Assembly: GCA_028874335.1 (NCBI GenBank)
Contig: JAPPJY010000034.1
Coordinates: 1-64,000, forward strand
Source: Gemmatimonadota bacterium
Lineage (GTDB): Bacteria; Latescibacterota; UBA2968; GCA-2709665
Reading direction: 5' to 3'
Length of the DNA stretch: 64,000 bases
Of the stretch, positions 36,857 to 46,554 are shown piece by piece. The first letter of the stretch is position 1. The number at the start of each line of letters is the position of its first letter. A model generated the notes under the pieces. It searched no databases and had not been told where the DNA came from. It worked only from the letters and a program-made list of their open reading frames with translations. The position numbers were made by a program, and so were the translations under genes.

Positions 36857-38128
36857 TTGAACCCGAAACTCGGATTTCTCGTGCGTTTCAGACCCGCTCT
36901 CATTCTTCCCGGCATTCTGATGGCCGCCACGGGCGTCGGCGCGGGAGACCTGCTCACAGCCAGCCTCGCCGGATCGAAGATCGGCGTTGGCCTTGCGTGG
37001 GCAGCCGTGATCGGCGCGCTGCTCAAATGGACCCTGAACGAGGGCATCGCCCGCTGGCAGATGGCAACCGGTACCACGATGCTGGAAGGCTGGGTCCACC
37101 GGCTCGGCGCCTGGGTACAATGGGTATTCATTGTCTACCTCATCATCTGGAGCTTCTCGGTGGGCGGCGCGCTGGTCACCGCCTGCGGCGTGGCGGGCAC
37201 CGGCTTGCTTCCCATCGGCGATCCGGCCACGTCCAAGATTGCATGGGGCATCATCCACTCCCTGGTCGGCCTGTCCCTGGTCTGGATCGGCGGGTTCCGC
37301 GTATTTGAAGTTCTGATGTCGGCCTGCATCGGATTGATGTTCGTTACGGTCCTCTTGACGGCCCTGCTGCTCGGACCGGACTGGAACGCTCTCGCCAGAG
37401 GTCTGTTCTTTCCCGCCATCCCCACCGGCGGCGTGGGCTGGACCCTCGGCGTCCTGGGAGGCGTCGGCGGTACGGTTACCCTCCTGTCCTACGGGTACTG
37501 GATCCGAGAGACCGGCAGGCAGGGCCGGGAGGGCGTGACATCCTGCCGTATCGACCTGGCGGTCGGGTACACCGTCACCGCGCTGTTCGGCGTTGCGATG
37601 ATCATCATCGGTTCGCGGGTCGCGCTGGACGGGAAGGGGGCGTCGCTGGCCCTCATCCTCTCGAGCCAGCTCGAACTGGCGCTCGGTGCGCCGGGTAAGT
37701 GGGCTTTCCTGCTGGGCTTCTGGGGCGCGGTCTTTTCCAGCCTGCTCGGCGTCTGGCAGAGCGATCCGTACATGTTCGCGAATTTCCTTGCGCTGCGTAA
37801 AGGGGTCTCTCCCGAAGCCTTTCAGGAATCGGACATCCGGAGATCTGCTCCCTACCGTGCGTACCTGGTCGGCCTCGCGATTGTACCCCTCGTGCTGTTG
37901 TGGGGCTCGGTGGCCGAAGTCCAGCTCACCTATGCCGTTCTGGGTTCGTTCTTCCTGCCCCTGGTCGCGCTCACCCTGCTGCTCATGAACAACAGGACGG
38001 ACTGGGTGGGACCGGGCTTCAAAAGCCACCCCGTCATCAACGCCATCCTCGTTGCCACCCTCCTGTTCTTCGGGTATACCGGCGGAAAGAAAATCCTCGC
38101 CACGCTCGGCCCTGTTCTGGGCGGTTGA
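36857..38128 (+). CDS. Nramp-like divalent metal transporter
   Basis: 423 residues and about 11 hydrophobic helices. The first helix ends LMAATGVGAGDLLTASL, the Nramp helix-1 region where the canonical DPGN motif is replaced (G-V-G-A-G-D), as in some prokaryotic Nramp relatives. The region YGYWIRETGRQG, a later WQSDPYMFANFLALRKG and the closing LTLLLMNNRTDWVG agree with the family. The missing DPGN asparagine suggests an Nramp-related carrier that may not carry Mn/Fe. The TTG at 36857 lacks a ribosome site; GTG at 36881 is an alternative. Confidence 0.72.
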   Translation: MNPKLGFLVRFRPALILPGILMAATGVGAGDLLTASLAGSKIGVGLAWAAVIGALLKWTLNEGIARWQMATGTTMLEGWVHRLGAWVQWVFIVYLIIWSFSVGGALVTACGVAGTGLLPIGDPATSKIAWGIIHSLVGLSLVWIGGFRVFEVLMSACIGLMFVTVLLTALLLGPDWNALARGLFFPAIPTGGVGWTLGVLGGVGGTVTLLSYGYWIRETGRQGREGVTSCRIDLAVGYTVTALFGVAMIIIGSRVALDGKGASLALILSSQLELALGAPGKWAFLLGFWGAVFSSLLGVWQSDPYMFANFLALRKGVSPEAFQESDIRRSAPYRAYLVGLAIVPLVLLWGSVAEVQLTYAVLGSFFLPLVALTLLLMNNRTDWVGPGFKSHPVINAILVATLLFFGYTGGKKILATLGPVLGG

Positions 38129-38168
38129 TCGCATTGCATCCCGATGAACATCGGCGTTCGCAGAGAAA

Positions 38169-38207
38169 ACAGATCGTGCGACCGGAAGATTCGGTCGCAC
38201 GATCTGT
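38169..38207. terminator. Strong hairpin between two convergent genes
   Basis: A perfect 16-bp stem (ACAGATCGTGCGACCG and its complement) with a 7-nt loop GAAGATT. It sits between the stops of the Nramp-like gene (38128) and the giant WD40 gene (38242), where a bidirectional terminator is expected. There is no clear T run on either side, so termination may rely on the stem alone. Confidence 0.7.
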
Positions 38208-38241
38208 TCATGGATATTACCGTGGACGCGGATTTTGAGTT

Positions 38242-41200
38242 TCAAGCGGTTTCTTTGCCAAACGCGCCGGCAAAGATCAGAAAGTCGCTGAAACCGACCG
38301 CGCCGTTTCCATCCAGGTCAAATCGCGCGTCATATCGCTCGTCTCCCTGACTCAACCCAAATTGCGCCGCGAATTGCAGAAAGTCGGGAAAACCCACCGT
38401 CCCATCGCCGTCGAAGTCCGGATTGGGGATAGAAGGTGTAAGGTACTCCGCGATATTCCACAACAACATCGTACCATCCGAAGCGCCGGTGGCCAGAATC
38501 GCGCCTTCATCTAAAAACGCCACCGAATGGACCGATCGCGTGTGACCTCCCATGGTGGCGATCTGTTCGCGGTTTTCCACGTCCCACAACGTTGCCCCGC
38601 CCCAGGTCCCGGTAGCCAGCGTAGTCCCGTCCTCCGAAAACGCCAATGAATTGACAGAACGCCGGTTGTTCAGCGAGGTCCTCCGTTTTCGGGTACTCAC
38701 GTCCCACAGCGTGACGCCGTCACGCGACCCTGAGGCCAACAGGGCGTCGTCGGGTGAAAACACCACGGCATTGACTGAACCCGTATGTCCTTCCAGGACG
38801 CCGATCAGTTCTCGCGTTGCGACGTTCCATAACCTGACCGTCTTGTCTTCGTAACCGCCGCCTGATGCGAGCAGCGCGCCGTCGGACGAAACCGACACCG
38901 AGCGGACTTCATTCATATGTCCTTCGAGAATACCGACCGGCTCGCGAGACGCCATGTCCCAAAGTCTGACAGTCGCATCCCTCCACCCGCCTGCCGAAGC
39001 CAGAGTGGCGCCGTCGGGCGAAAACGTCACCGATGTGACGCCACCGCTGTGCCCTTCCAGCGTTCCCGCCGGTTCCAGGGTCTTCATGTCCCATAATCTG
39101 ACTGTGCGGTCCCACGACCCGGAAGCCAAGATGGCGCCGTCGGAGGAAAATGCAACGGAACTGACCCCGGACGTATGCCCTTCAAGCGTGGCAATCCTTG
39201 CCTCCCGGGCTGCATCCCACAGCCGGATCGTGCCGTCCTGATAGCCCATGGCCAGAGTCACGCCATCGCTGGAAAGCGCCATCGAGGCCAAGGATCCGTG
39301 ACCCGACACAAGGGCAGCATTGCCCGTCTCCAGATCCCACGACAGCACCTTGCCGTTGGACGTCCCGGAGACCAGCGACGCGCCATCGGGCGAAAACGTC
39401 ACCGCGACGATCCCTTCTCCCTGCACCTCCTGAGTTGCCGCCTCCTCGTGGTTTTCCACGTCCCACAGGCGAACCGTGCCGTCCCGCGATCCCGATGCCA
39501 GGGTGGCGCCGTCGGGAGACGAAAACGACACAGAACGAACCTCCCCGGTATGTCCACTCAGAGTCGCGACCTCTGTTTGTGTGATCACGTTCCACAGTCT
39601 GACGTTCCTGTCCTTCCATGCACCAGCCGACGCCAGCAGCGAGCCGTCCGGCGAAAACGACACCGAAGTGACCCGGTCAGTATGCCCCTCCAGCTTGGCG
39701 ACCTCCGTCCGGCTCACGGCGTCCCAAAGCCTGACCGTGCCGTCCTGAAACCCCGATGCCAGCCTCGTCCCATCAGGAGAAAAATCCACCGAATGGGACC
39801 AAAGAGAGTTGTCCTCCCGCGCCACTTCCCATGTCCCTATCTCGCGCCTTGCGGCCACATCCCAGAGCTTGATGACCTGGTCCCACGACCCGGAAGCCAG
39901 GCGAGTTCCATCCGGCGAGAATACCACCGAGGTGACCCTGCCCCAATCGGCATGCCTCAGCGTACCGATCGACGTGCCCGTCTCCACGTCCCATAGCTCG
40001 ACCGTGCCGTTATCCAGCCCAGATGCCAGTGTACCGCCAGTGGAGAACGCCACCGAATGGACAGAACTCGCCGTCGACAGCAGAGCCAGCGCCCGGGACG
40101 CGGGCGCCTCGTACAGCCACACGCCGATGGCGCTGGCCACGGCCAGGCACCGGCCGTCCGGCGAAAGGGCAACTACCCGGTCGCTTTCTCCCAATGCGCC
40201 CTTACCCAGACGCACCTTCGCTGCCCTTGGCAGGTGCCACCTGCGGTAGTCCCCCTCCAGCTCCACCACGGCGGTACCCTCACCCATGGCGGTAATCGTC
40301 CCCAGTTCTCGACCGCCAGCGGACACCACAACAGTGTTGGGGCCAGGGTCAGGGCCCAGGGTAAGGGGCAGTTTGACCCTGCCGTCGGCATCAGTAGTGA
40401 CGTGCTGCACCGCGAACCTGCCACTGAGCTTGCCCTCGCCAGCCGTGACAGAAAAAGTGACGCGTGCCTCCGGCAGAAGATTGCCGTGCTGATCCCCCAC
40501 TTCCACCACCAGAGGACTGGCGAGCGGGGCACCGGGCGCACCCTGCTGACCGTCGCCGGAGATGATCCTCATTGCTGACGGGCGAGGCCCTGTCCACTCC
40601 GAGACGTCCCACAGTAGAATCGTACCGTCGTCAGATCCGGAAACAAGGGCCATCCGGTCTGGAGACAAGGCCACGTGATTCACCCAACGGGCATGTCCTT
40701 CCAGGGGGGTGATCACATTTCTGGTTGCCACATCCCAAAGTGTGACGCCGCGCCATGAACCGGAAGCGAGCATCGTCCCATCGCGCGAGAACGACACGGT
40801 GTTGCCTCCTCGCCCCTCCAGGGCGCCGACTTGCTGGCGGGTACCCGTGTCCCACAGCTTGATGCCGTCCCGTGCACCGGAGGCCAGGATGGCCCCCTCG
40901 GGCGCAAACGCCACGTCATCGACTGAACCCGTATGCCCTTCCAGGGTGGCGATCTGATCACCTGTCTTTACGTCCCACAGCTTTATCGTCTTGTCCTCAT
41001 GGCCTCCTACCGACGCCAAGAGGGCGCCGTCGGCAGAAAAAGAAACTGACGCGACCCGATCTGTGTGCCCCTCGAGGGTACCGATCAGCTCCTGGGTGCC
41101 GACGTCCCATAGTCTCACCGAGGCATCACTCCACCCACCAGCCGATGCCAGGAGGGTGCCATTGGGCGAGAATGTGACCGAAGTGACGGCGCCGCTGTGC

Positions 41201-44200
41201 CCTTCCAGCGTTCCCACAGGTTCTTGGGTTCTCACGTCCCATAGTCTGACGGTCTTGTCTTGCCAGCCTCCGGCCCCGGCGAGGAGGGAGCCATCGGGTG
41301 AGAAGGAAAGCGCGGCAACCCTGTCCGTATGCCCTTCCAGGTTGGAGATCTGACTCCGGGTCGCCGCGTCCCATAGCGTGACCGTGCCGTCCGGATTGCC
41401 AGCAGCCAAAACCCTGCCATCAGGCGAAAGCGCCATGGCTGAAAGTGATTCATGCCCGGAAAGCCCGATGGCGTTCCTTGAATCCAGATCCCGCAGCAGC
41501 ACCCTGCCATCAGCGGCACCCGAGGCCAGCGTCCCGCCATCGCGGGAATACGTTACTGAATGGACTGAGCCGGTGTGTTCCTCCAGCGTGGTGATCAGCA
41601 CTCGAGTCGCAACATCCCACAGTCTGACCGTTGGATCCAGCCTTCCTCCTGCCGACGCCAGGGTGCCGCCTTTGGGCCTGGAGAACGCGACCGAACGTAC
41701 CTCGTTCCTGTGTCCTCTGAGCGTGGCGACCTCCGTCTGTCTGGCTGCGTCCCACAGACGGACCGTGGGATCACTCCAACCACCAGCCGAAGCCAGGAGC
41801 CTGCCATCCGGCGAGAACGACACGGAAGTGACACCATCCGTATGCCCCTCCAGCGCGGCCACCTCACTGTGCGTCGCTACTGCCCAAAGCCGGACTGTGC
41901 CGTCCTGGAACCCCGACACAAGCCTCGTCCCATCAGGAGAAAAATCCACAGAGACAGACCACACAGAGTTTTCCTCCCGCGGAACTTCCCACGTGCCTAT
42001 CTCGCGCCTGGTTTCCACATTCCACAGCTTGATGACCTGGTCTCTCGATCCGGAAGCGAGGCGGGTTCCATCCGGCGAGAATACCACCGCTGTGACCCTT
42101 CCCCAATCCGCATGCCTGAGCACGCCGACCGTCTTGCCGCTCTCCACGTCCCATAGCTCGACCATGCCGTTATCGAGCCCTGATGCCAGGGTGCCGTCGA
42201 GGGAAAACGCGACCGAATGGACCGGACTTTCCGTCGACAGCAGCGCCAGGGCCCTGGACGTGGCCGACTCGTACAACCACACACCGATGGCGCTGGCCAC
42301 GGCCAGGCATTGCCCGTCCGGCGAAAGGGCCACCGCCCGGTCTCCTTCGCCCATCGTGCCCTTGCCCAGGCGCACCGTGGCTGCCTTGGGCAGTTGCCAG
42401 GTCCGGTAGTCGCCCTCCAGCTCCACCACGGCGGTACCCACGCCCTCTGCATGAAACTCGCCCAGTTCGCGGCCGCCGATGGATACCACCACAGTGTTCG
42501 GGCCCGGATGCAGACCCAGAGTCAGGGGCAGTTCGGCCCTGCCGTTGGCATCGGTCGTGACGTGCGCCAACGCGAACCGGCCACTGAGCCTGCCCTCACC
42601 GGACGTGACCGAGAAAGTGACGGCCGCGTCCGGCAGGGGATCGCCGAACTGGTCCCGCACTTCCACCACAAGGGGCTTAGCCAGTGCCGCCCCGGGCACC
42701 CCCTGCTGGCCGTCGCCGGAGATGATCTCCAGACCGAAGGGACGGGGTCCCGTCCACTCTGATACGTCCCAGAGTCGGATCGTGCCGTTCCTCGCGCCGC
42801 CGGCGAGCGTGGCGACACCGGACGATAACGATACCGAACGGACTCCAGACGTATGCCCGAAAACGCCAATCTTTTCTCTTGTAAGAACGTCCCACAGAAT
42901 GACCGTACCGTCCCAGGATCCTGTCGCCAGAAGCGCGCCGTCCGGGACAGAAAGTGACAGCGAGTTGACCCCGGATGCATGGCCTTCCAGAGTGCCGATC
43001 CGTCTCCGCGTCACCAAATCCCACAGAATGACGGTGCGATCCCGCGAACCGGAAGCTACTGTTCCACCATCGGGAGAAAAGGCAACAGTCGTAACACCGG
43101 ACGTATGCCCTTCCAGGGTGCCCACCTGTTCTCGAGCCTCCACGTCCCAAAGCTTGACGGTGCGATCCGAGGAACCTGTAGCGAGGAACGCGCCATCAGG
43201 CGAAAACGACACTGATGCGACCTCACCCGTATGCCCTTGCAGAGTGCCGATCACTTCCCTCATTCGCACGTCCCAGAGCTTGACCGTGCGGTCCCTGGAT
43301 CCTGACGCCAGAACGTCACCACCAGAAGAAAACGATATGGAAGTAACCACATCCGCATGCCCTTCCAAAGTAGCAATTTGCCCGCCGGACATTCGATTCC
43401 ACAGTTTGATCGTGTGATCCCGGGACCCGGAGGCCAATGTGCCACCGGTAGAAGAAAACGACACGGAAGTAACCGCATCAGTATGCCCACTAAGTGTGGC
43501 GAATGATCGTCGAGACTTCACGTGCCACAGCTTAATCTCCCTATCCCATGATCCCGATGACGCCAACGTCGCCCCATCCGGAGAAAAGGCCATCGAATTG
43601 ACCTCACTCCGATGGCCTTCCAGGGACGCAATCTGGTGGGGGGAGATTTCCGACAGCACGAAATCCGTACCTCCCGCATCTCCCTCGGAATTGACGACCC
43701 GCACGCGAATCGGATGGGCAACCGGATCCGCAAGACTGGAAACGAAGGAAGAGGGAATGCTGCCGTCATACTCGAATTCGACGACGGCATCCCGCCTGCC
43801 CGACAGCCCCTGGCAGGTCTTGATCTCGGACCCCCCCGCTGTAAGGCCGATGTCTCTGGTGACAGCGAAGAAGATCACCTGGTGAAGACCGTCGGAGTCC
43901 CTGGCCAAATCACTGATCTCCAGTTGGACGGGTACGCTCATTGTGCCAGCAGGGTAGGCGGCCGGCGATACCAACTCTGCAGTCGGCCTTCGCTCCCAGT
44001 CGCTGTCAGGAGAGCTTTCGTCATTAAAGTAGGGATGTACGGTCAGAAACTCTGCAGCACAGGCTGACAGTGAACTTCGTTCCCGACCTCCATACGACAT
44101 GATGTACTCATTATCGCGGAAATCATGCAGCAGGCCGAAGGCGTGGCCTAATTCGTGCGCAGTCACAAGGAAGTTTACGCTACTGGGAACCAGGGCTCGA

Positions 44201-44766
44201 CCACTGTTCTTGTACCCTCCTCCGGTTCCTCCAGCAAGACGCCCCCCGCCCAGGCCGATTGCATTGATGCTATGGTCAACGACGACCAGATAGATGTTCT
44301 CCTGAAGGTCGAAGATCAGTTCAATTTCGTCGTAGACAACGTGGGTGTTATCCAGATAGTGGCTGTCCGGGTGCTGCCCGTCCACGCGATGCACAAGCGG
44401 TTTACCCCGGGCGTCAGTTTCGATGCGCAAGGTCTGCTTACCGTACCCTTGCGCTTGCATCTGTTCGACAAAGAAGGTCTGAACCTGGCGAATTCTGACG
44501 CTTATAGAATCAATGACTTCCTGCCTGAACGGACGGTCGTTGGGCAGGAAGTAGATCATCCGCACCGTGCGCGGTGCGCCCACGTTCATGTCCTCCGCCA
44601 ACTTGGCAGCGGGAAGGGGGTGCTCACGCCGCCATTGCTCGTAATCGAAAACCACACAGGTATGGACGCTGTCGGCGGGTGGGGACGATGCATGGGCGGC
44701 TGACAAGGCGGAAACGAGGACGCCTAACCAAACGAACAGGAACAGTTGAAGTACAGAACGTTTCAT
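38242..44766 (-). CDS. Giant secreted metzincin-like protease with 35 WD repeats, two Ig-like domains and dockerin-like tail
   Basis: 2174 residues. Signal peptide (VLQLFLFVWLGVLVSALSAAHA), then a protease region to about residue 320 with HELGHAFGLLHD (204-215) and the Met-turn IMSYGG (222-227): the three-histidine zinc site of metzincins. Next seven WD40 repeats; a Big-1/Ig-like domain (VVEVRDQFGDPLPDAAVTFSV, VTTDANGRAELPLTL); 14 WD repeats; a second, closely similar Ig-like domain; 14 WD repeats; and two EF-hand-like loops (DFDGDGTVGFPDFLQFA, FDLDGNGAVGFSDFLIFA). 7+14+14 equals five seven-bladed propellers. Each block after an Ig domain begins with the same unit (VALSPDG-CLAVASAIGVWLYE). 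The ATG at 44766 has AAGGA upstream. Extracellular; target unknown. Confidence 0.85.
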   Translation of the reverse strand: MKRSVLQLFLFVWLGVLVSALSAAHASSPPADSVHTCVVFDYEQWRREHPLPAAKLAEDMNVGAPRTVRMIYFLPNDRPFRQEVIDSISVRIRQVQTFFVEQMQAQGYGKQTLRIETDARGKPLVHRVDGQHPDSHYLDNTHVVYDEIELIFDLQENIYLVVVDHSINAIGLGGGRLAGGTGGGYKNSGRALVPSSVNFLVTAHELGHAFGLLHDFRDNEYIMSYGGRERSSLSACAAEFLTVHPYFNDESSPDSDWERRPTAELVSPAAYPAGTMSVPVQLEISDLARDSDGLHQVIFFAVTRDIGLTAGGSEIKTCQGLSGRRDAVVEFEYDGSIPSSFVSSLADPVAHPIRVRVVNSEGDAGGTDFVLSEISPHQIASLEGHRSEVNSMAFSPDGATLASSGSWDREIKLWHVKSRRSFATLSGHTDAVTSVSFSSTGGTLASGSRDHTIKLWNRMSGGQIATLEGHADVVTSISFSSGGDVLASGSRDRTVKLWDVRMREVIGTLQGHTGEVASVSFSPDGAFLATGSSDRTVKLWDVEAREQVGTLEGHTSGVTTVAFSPDGGTVASGSRDRTVILWDLVTRRRIGTLEGHASGVNSLSLSVPDGALLATGSWDGTVILWDVLTREKIGVFGHTSGVRSVSLSSGVATLAGGARNGTIRLWDVSEWTGPRPFGLEIISGDGQQGVPGAALAKPLVVEVRDQFGDPLPDAAVTFSVTSGEGRLSGRFALAHVTTDANGRAELPLTLGLHPGPNTVVVSIGGRELGEFHAEGVGTAVVELEGDYRTWQLPKAATVRLGKGTMGEGDRAVALSPDGQCLAVASAIGVWLYESATSRALALLSTESPVHSVAFSLDGTLASGLDNGMVELWDVESGKTVGVLRHADWGRVTAVVFSPDGTRLASGSRDQVIKLWNVETRREIGTWEVPREENSVWSVSVDFSPDGTRLVSGFQDGTVRLWAVATHSEVAALEGHTDGVTSVSFSPDGRLLASAGGWSDPTVRLWDAARQTEVATLRGHRNEVRSVAFSRPKGGTLASAGGRLDPTVRLWDVATRVLITTLEEHTGSVHSVTYSRDGGTLASGAADGRVLLRDLDSRNAIGLSGHESLSAMALSPDGRVLAAGNPDGTVTLWDAATRSQISNLEGHTDRVAALSFSPDGSLLAGAGGWQDKTVRLWDVRTQEPVGTLEGHSGAVTSVTFSPNGTLLASAGGWSDASVRLWDVGTQELIGTLEGHTDRVASVSFSADGALLASVGGHEDKTIKLWDVKTGDQIATLEGHTGSVDDVAFAPEGAILASGARDGIKLWDTGTRQQVGALEGRGGNTVSFSRDGTMLASGSWRGVTLWDVATRNVITPLEGHARWVNHVALSPDRMALVSGSDDGTILLWDVSEWTGPRPSAMRIISGDGQQGAPGAPLASPLVVEVGDQHGNLLPEARVTFSVTAGEGKLSGRFAVQHVTTDADGRVKLPLTLGPDPGPNTVVVSAGGRELGTITAMGEGTAVVELEGDYRRWHLPRAAKVRLGKGALGESDRVVALSPDGRCLAVASAIGVWLYEAPASRALALLSTASSVHSVAFSTGGTLASGLDNGTVELWDVETGTSIGTLRHADWGRVTSVVFSPDGTRLASGSWDQVIKLWDVAARREIGTWEVAREDNSLWSHSVDFSPDGTRLASGFQDGTVRLWDAVSRTEVAKLEGHTDRVTSVSFSPDGSLLASAGAWKDRNVRLWNVITQTEVATLSGHTGEVRSVSFSSPDGATLASGSRDGTVRLWDVENHEEAATQEVQGEGIVAVTFSPDGASLVSGTSNGKVLSWDLETGNAALVSGHGSLASMALSSDGVTLAMGYQDGTIRLWDAAREARIATLEGHTSGVSSVAFSSDGAILASGSWDRTVRLWDMKTLEPAGTLEGHSGGVTSVTFSPDGATLASAGGWRDATVRLWDMASREPVGILEGHMNEVRSVSVSSDGALLASGGGYEDKTVRLWNVATRELIGVLEGHTGSVNAVVFSPDDALLASGSRDGVTLWDVSTRKRRTSLNNRRSVNSLAFSEDGTTLATGTWGGATLWDVENREQIATMGGHTRSVHSVAFLDEGAILATGASDGTMLLWNIAEYLTPSIPNPDFDGDGTVGFPDFLQFAAQFGLSQGDERYDARFDLDGNGAVGFSDFLIFAGAFGKETA

Positions 44767-44970
44767 TTCGTCCTTATTGCTGGTATCTGCTGCCATGCCG
44801 TCGCCGGCGTGACAACTCTGGAGCTGACGATCAGACGGCGGGCGACGGGAGTCGACGCCGAACCAGTGCTCTGTCCAGGAAATAGGTCGTCTGAAATCGA
44901 CCGCCGAGTCGGCTGGCCGTTTACGATCCTGATATACGGCGATATTCGCCACGAGCAGGGCGAATTACGG

Positions 44971-45948
44971 TTAATCCAGGACGCTATCCTGGCCGGCCGA
45001 CGCTTCGTCGAGAAGGGCCCGGTCCTCCGGCGTGATCGACCAGCCTATAGCGCCGGCATTCTCCTCCATGTGAGCCACCGTGTCGCCGCCGGTGATCGCG
45101 GCCGTCACCTCCGGGTGGGAGAGCACCCAGTTGATCGCCGTCTGCGCCACGGTGCGGCCGTGGGCGCCGGCGATCCTCCGCAGGATTTCCAGGGTCCGGC
45201 CCGCCGCCTCGTTGAGATCTTTCTCCAGGGCTTCGGCGCGGCCCCTGGCGTAAAGGGTGCCTTCAGGCGGCGGCTCTCCGGGCGTGTACACGCCGGAAAG
45301 GAGGCCCACCCCCAGGGGGCTGTAGGTCATGACACCGAACCTCTGGTCGCGCTGTGCCGGCCACATCTCAAGCTCGAGCTCGCGGTTGAGGAGGTTGTAG
45401 GGGTTCTGGATGCATATAAGGGGATCGAGCGCGAGGCGGTCCTGCGTCCATAACGCCTTGAGTACCTGCCAGGCCTGGAAGTTGGAAACGCCCACGTAGC
45501 GCGTCTTGCCTGCGCGCACCACGTCGTCGAGGGCGCGCAGGGTCTCCTCGAGGGGCGTCTCCTCGTCGTACACGTGCAGGATGTAGATGTCAATGTGATC
45601 GGTCCGGAGGCGGGCAAGGGTGCGGTCGATCTCCCGCATGACGTGATAACGAGACAGACCGGCGTCGTTCGGCCCCTCGCCGATGCGGCTGGCGACCTTC
45701 GAGGTAACCACAAGGTCGTCGCGGTGCCGCTTGAGAACGCGCGCGAGTAGCTGCTCCGACGTGCCGCGGGTCTCGTAGGCGTCCCCGAGGCCGTAGACGT
45801 TGGCGCAGTCGATGAAGTTGATGCCAAGCTCGATGCCCCGTTCGATGACGCGTTCCGCCTCGTCGACGTTGTCCTGCCCGCGCAGGCCCAATCCGTAGGC
45901 CAGGCGCGACACTTTCAAGCCGGAACGGCCTAAATTGACGTATTCCAT
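44971..45948 (-). CDS. Aldo/keto reductase
   Basis: 325 residues. Typical AKR order: EYVNLGRSGLKVSRLAYG, INFIDCANVYGLGDAYETRG with the catalytic D and Y, TSKVASRIG with the lysine, YILHVYDEETP with the histidine, GVSNFQAWQV, and the C-terminal cofactor region ITGGDTVAHMEENAGAI. NADPH-dependent cytosolic oxidoreductase of the YajO/YdjG-like branch; the substrate cannot be told. The ATG at 45948 follows GGAGGAG by 4-5 nt; the frame is open to 46074. No operon partner is close, and the giant WD40 gene begins 204 nt downstream. Confidence 0.93.
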   Translation of the reverse strand: MEYVNLGRSGLKVSRLAYGLGLRGQDNVDEAERVIERGIELGINFIDCANVYGLGDAYETRGTSEQLLARVLKRHRDDLVVTSKVASRIGEGPNDAGLSRYHVMREIDRTLARLRTDHIDIYILHVYDEETPLEETLRALDDVVRAGKTRYVGVSNFQAWQVLKALWTQDRLALDPLICIQNPYNLLNRELELEMWPAQRDQRFGVMTYSPLGVGLLSGVYTPGEPPPEGTLYARGRAEALEKDLNEAAGRTLEILRRIAGAHGRTVAQTAINWVLSHPEVTAAITGGDTVAHMEENAGAIGWSITPEDRALLDEASAGQDSVLD

Positions 45949-46300
45949 GCGCTCCTCCATGTACTGCCCCTGCGTTGGACACTTCTGAAGAATTGAAAAT
46001 ACCTTCGAAATCCAATCTGTTTTCGCGATGAAATTTCGTTGCCTGATGCTCCCGGAACGACGTTCAGCAGACATCTAACTTATCGCAAATCCCGCCGCAG
46101 GTCTATTCCTATTCACGCCTTGTCTTACCGACCCAACCTCCAACAGGGAGTTGAATCGTGTACGCGTCTGAAAAACCTTCAAGGAAGACAATCTCGATTC
46201 GGAAAGGAGACGGCGAGACTGTAACAGACATGCCACGAGAGCAGTTGTTTCCGGTGTCGGATTCACCCGTGACCGCATCCACAGGAGATTAGCCTCAATC
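45949..46300. other. Intergenic stretch without a convincing gene
   Basis: 352 nt between the aldo/keto reductase and a broken dockerin-like gene. I see no family-like reading frame, tRNA-like fold or strong repeat. The minus-strand frame at 46075-46278 has no ribosome site. Confidence 0.4.
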
Positions 46301-46494
46301 TACGTACCGAACGCATCCACAAATCTGAAAAAGCCAGCGAAATCCACCCTGCCGCTGCCATCCAGGTCGAACTTGGGGTTTGTGCTTCCATACGCGTCGG
46401 CAAAGAGAAAGAAATTCACGAAGTCGGTCCGCCCGTCCCCGTTGAAATCAGTTGACACCTGTCCCTGGCCCAGCGGAGTAACAGTACCGAAGGA
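46301..46494 (-). pseudogene. Orphan dockerin-like C-terminal fragment of a lost surface protein
   Basis: A 64-codon open frame after an in-frame TGA (46495-46497) codes for TPLGQGQVSTDFNGDGRTDF, then VNFFLFADAYGS and DLDGSGRVDFAGFFRFVDAFG before TAG. It is very similar to the last 60 residues of the GLUG-repeat protein at the right edge (VSTDFNGDGRTDFGDFFLFADAYGG). Nothing upstream of it in this frame could be the rest of the protein, so it is the tail of a deleted gene. Confidence 0.7.
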
Positions 46495-46554
46495 TCAAGA
46501 AACCGTTTCAGTTCTGTTCATTTCGTGATTTGTGTACGCGGCGCCGTTCCCTGA

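Noticed and set aside
36812..38245. A 477-codon open frame on the minus strand opposite the Nramp-like gene
   Set aside because: Antisense to a gene with clear membrane helices; the product is a hydrophilic Q/E/R/G-rich mirror with no family likeness.
41378..42409. Long serine-rich plus-strand frames opposite the WD40 genes, also at 42479-43417 and 59047-60138
   Set aside because: Mirror translations of the periodic WD repeats; the repeated SHSLT/PSGEN pattern follows the 126-nt period.
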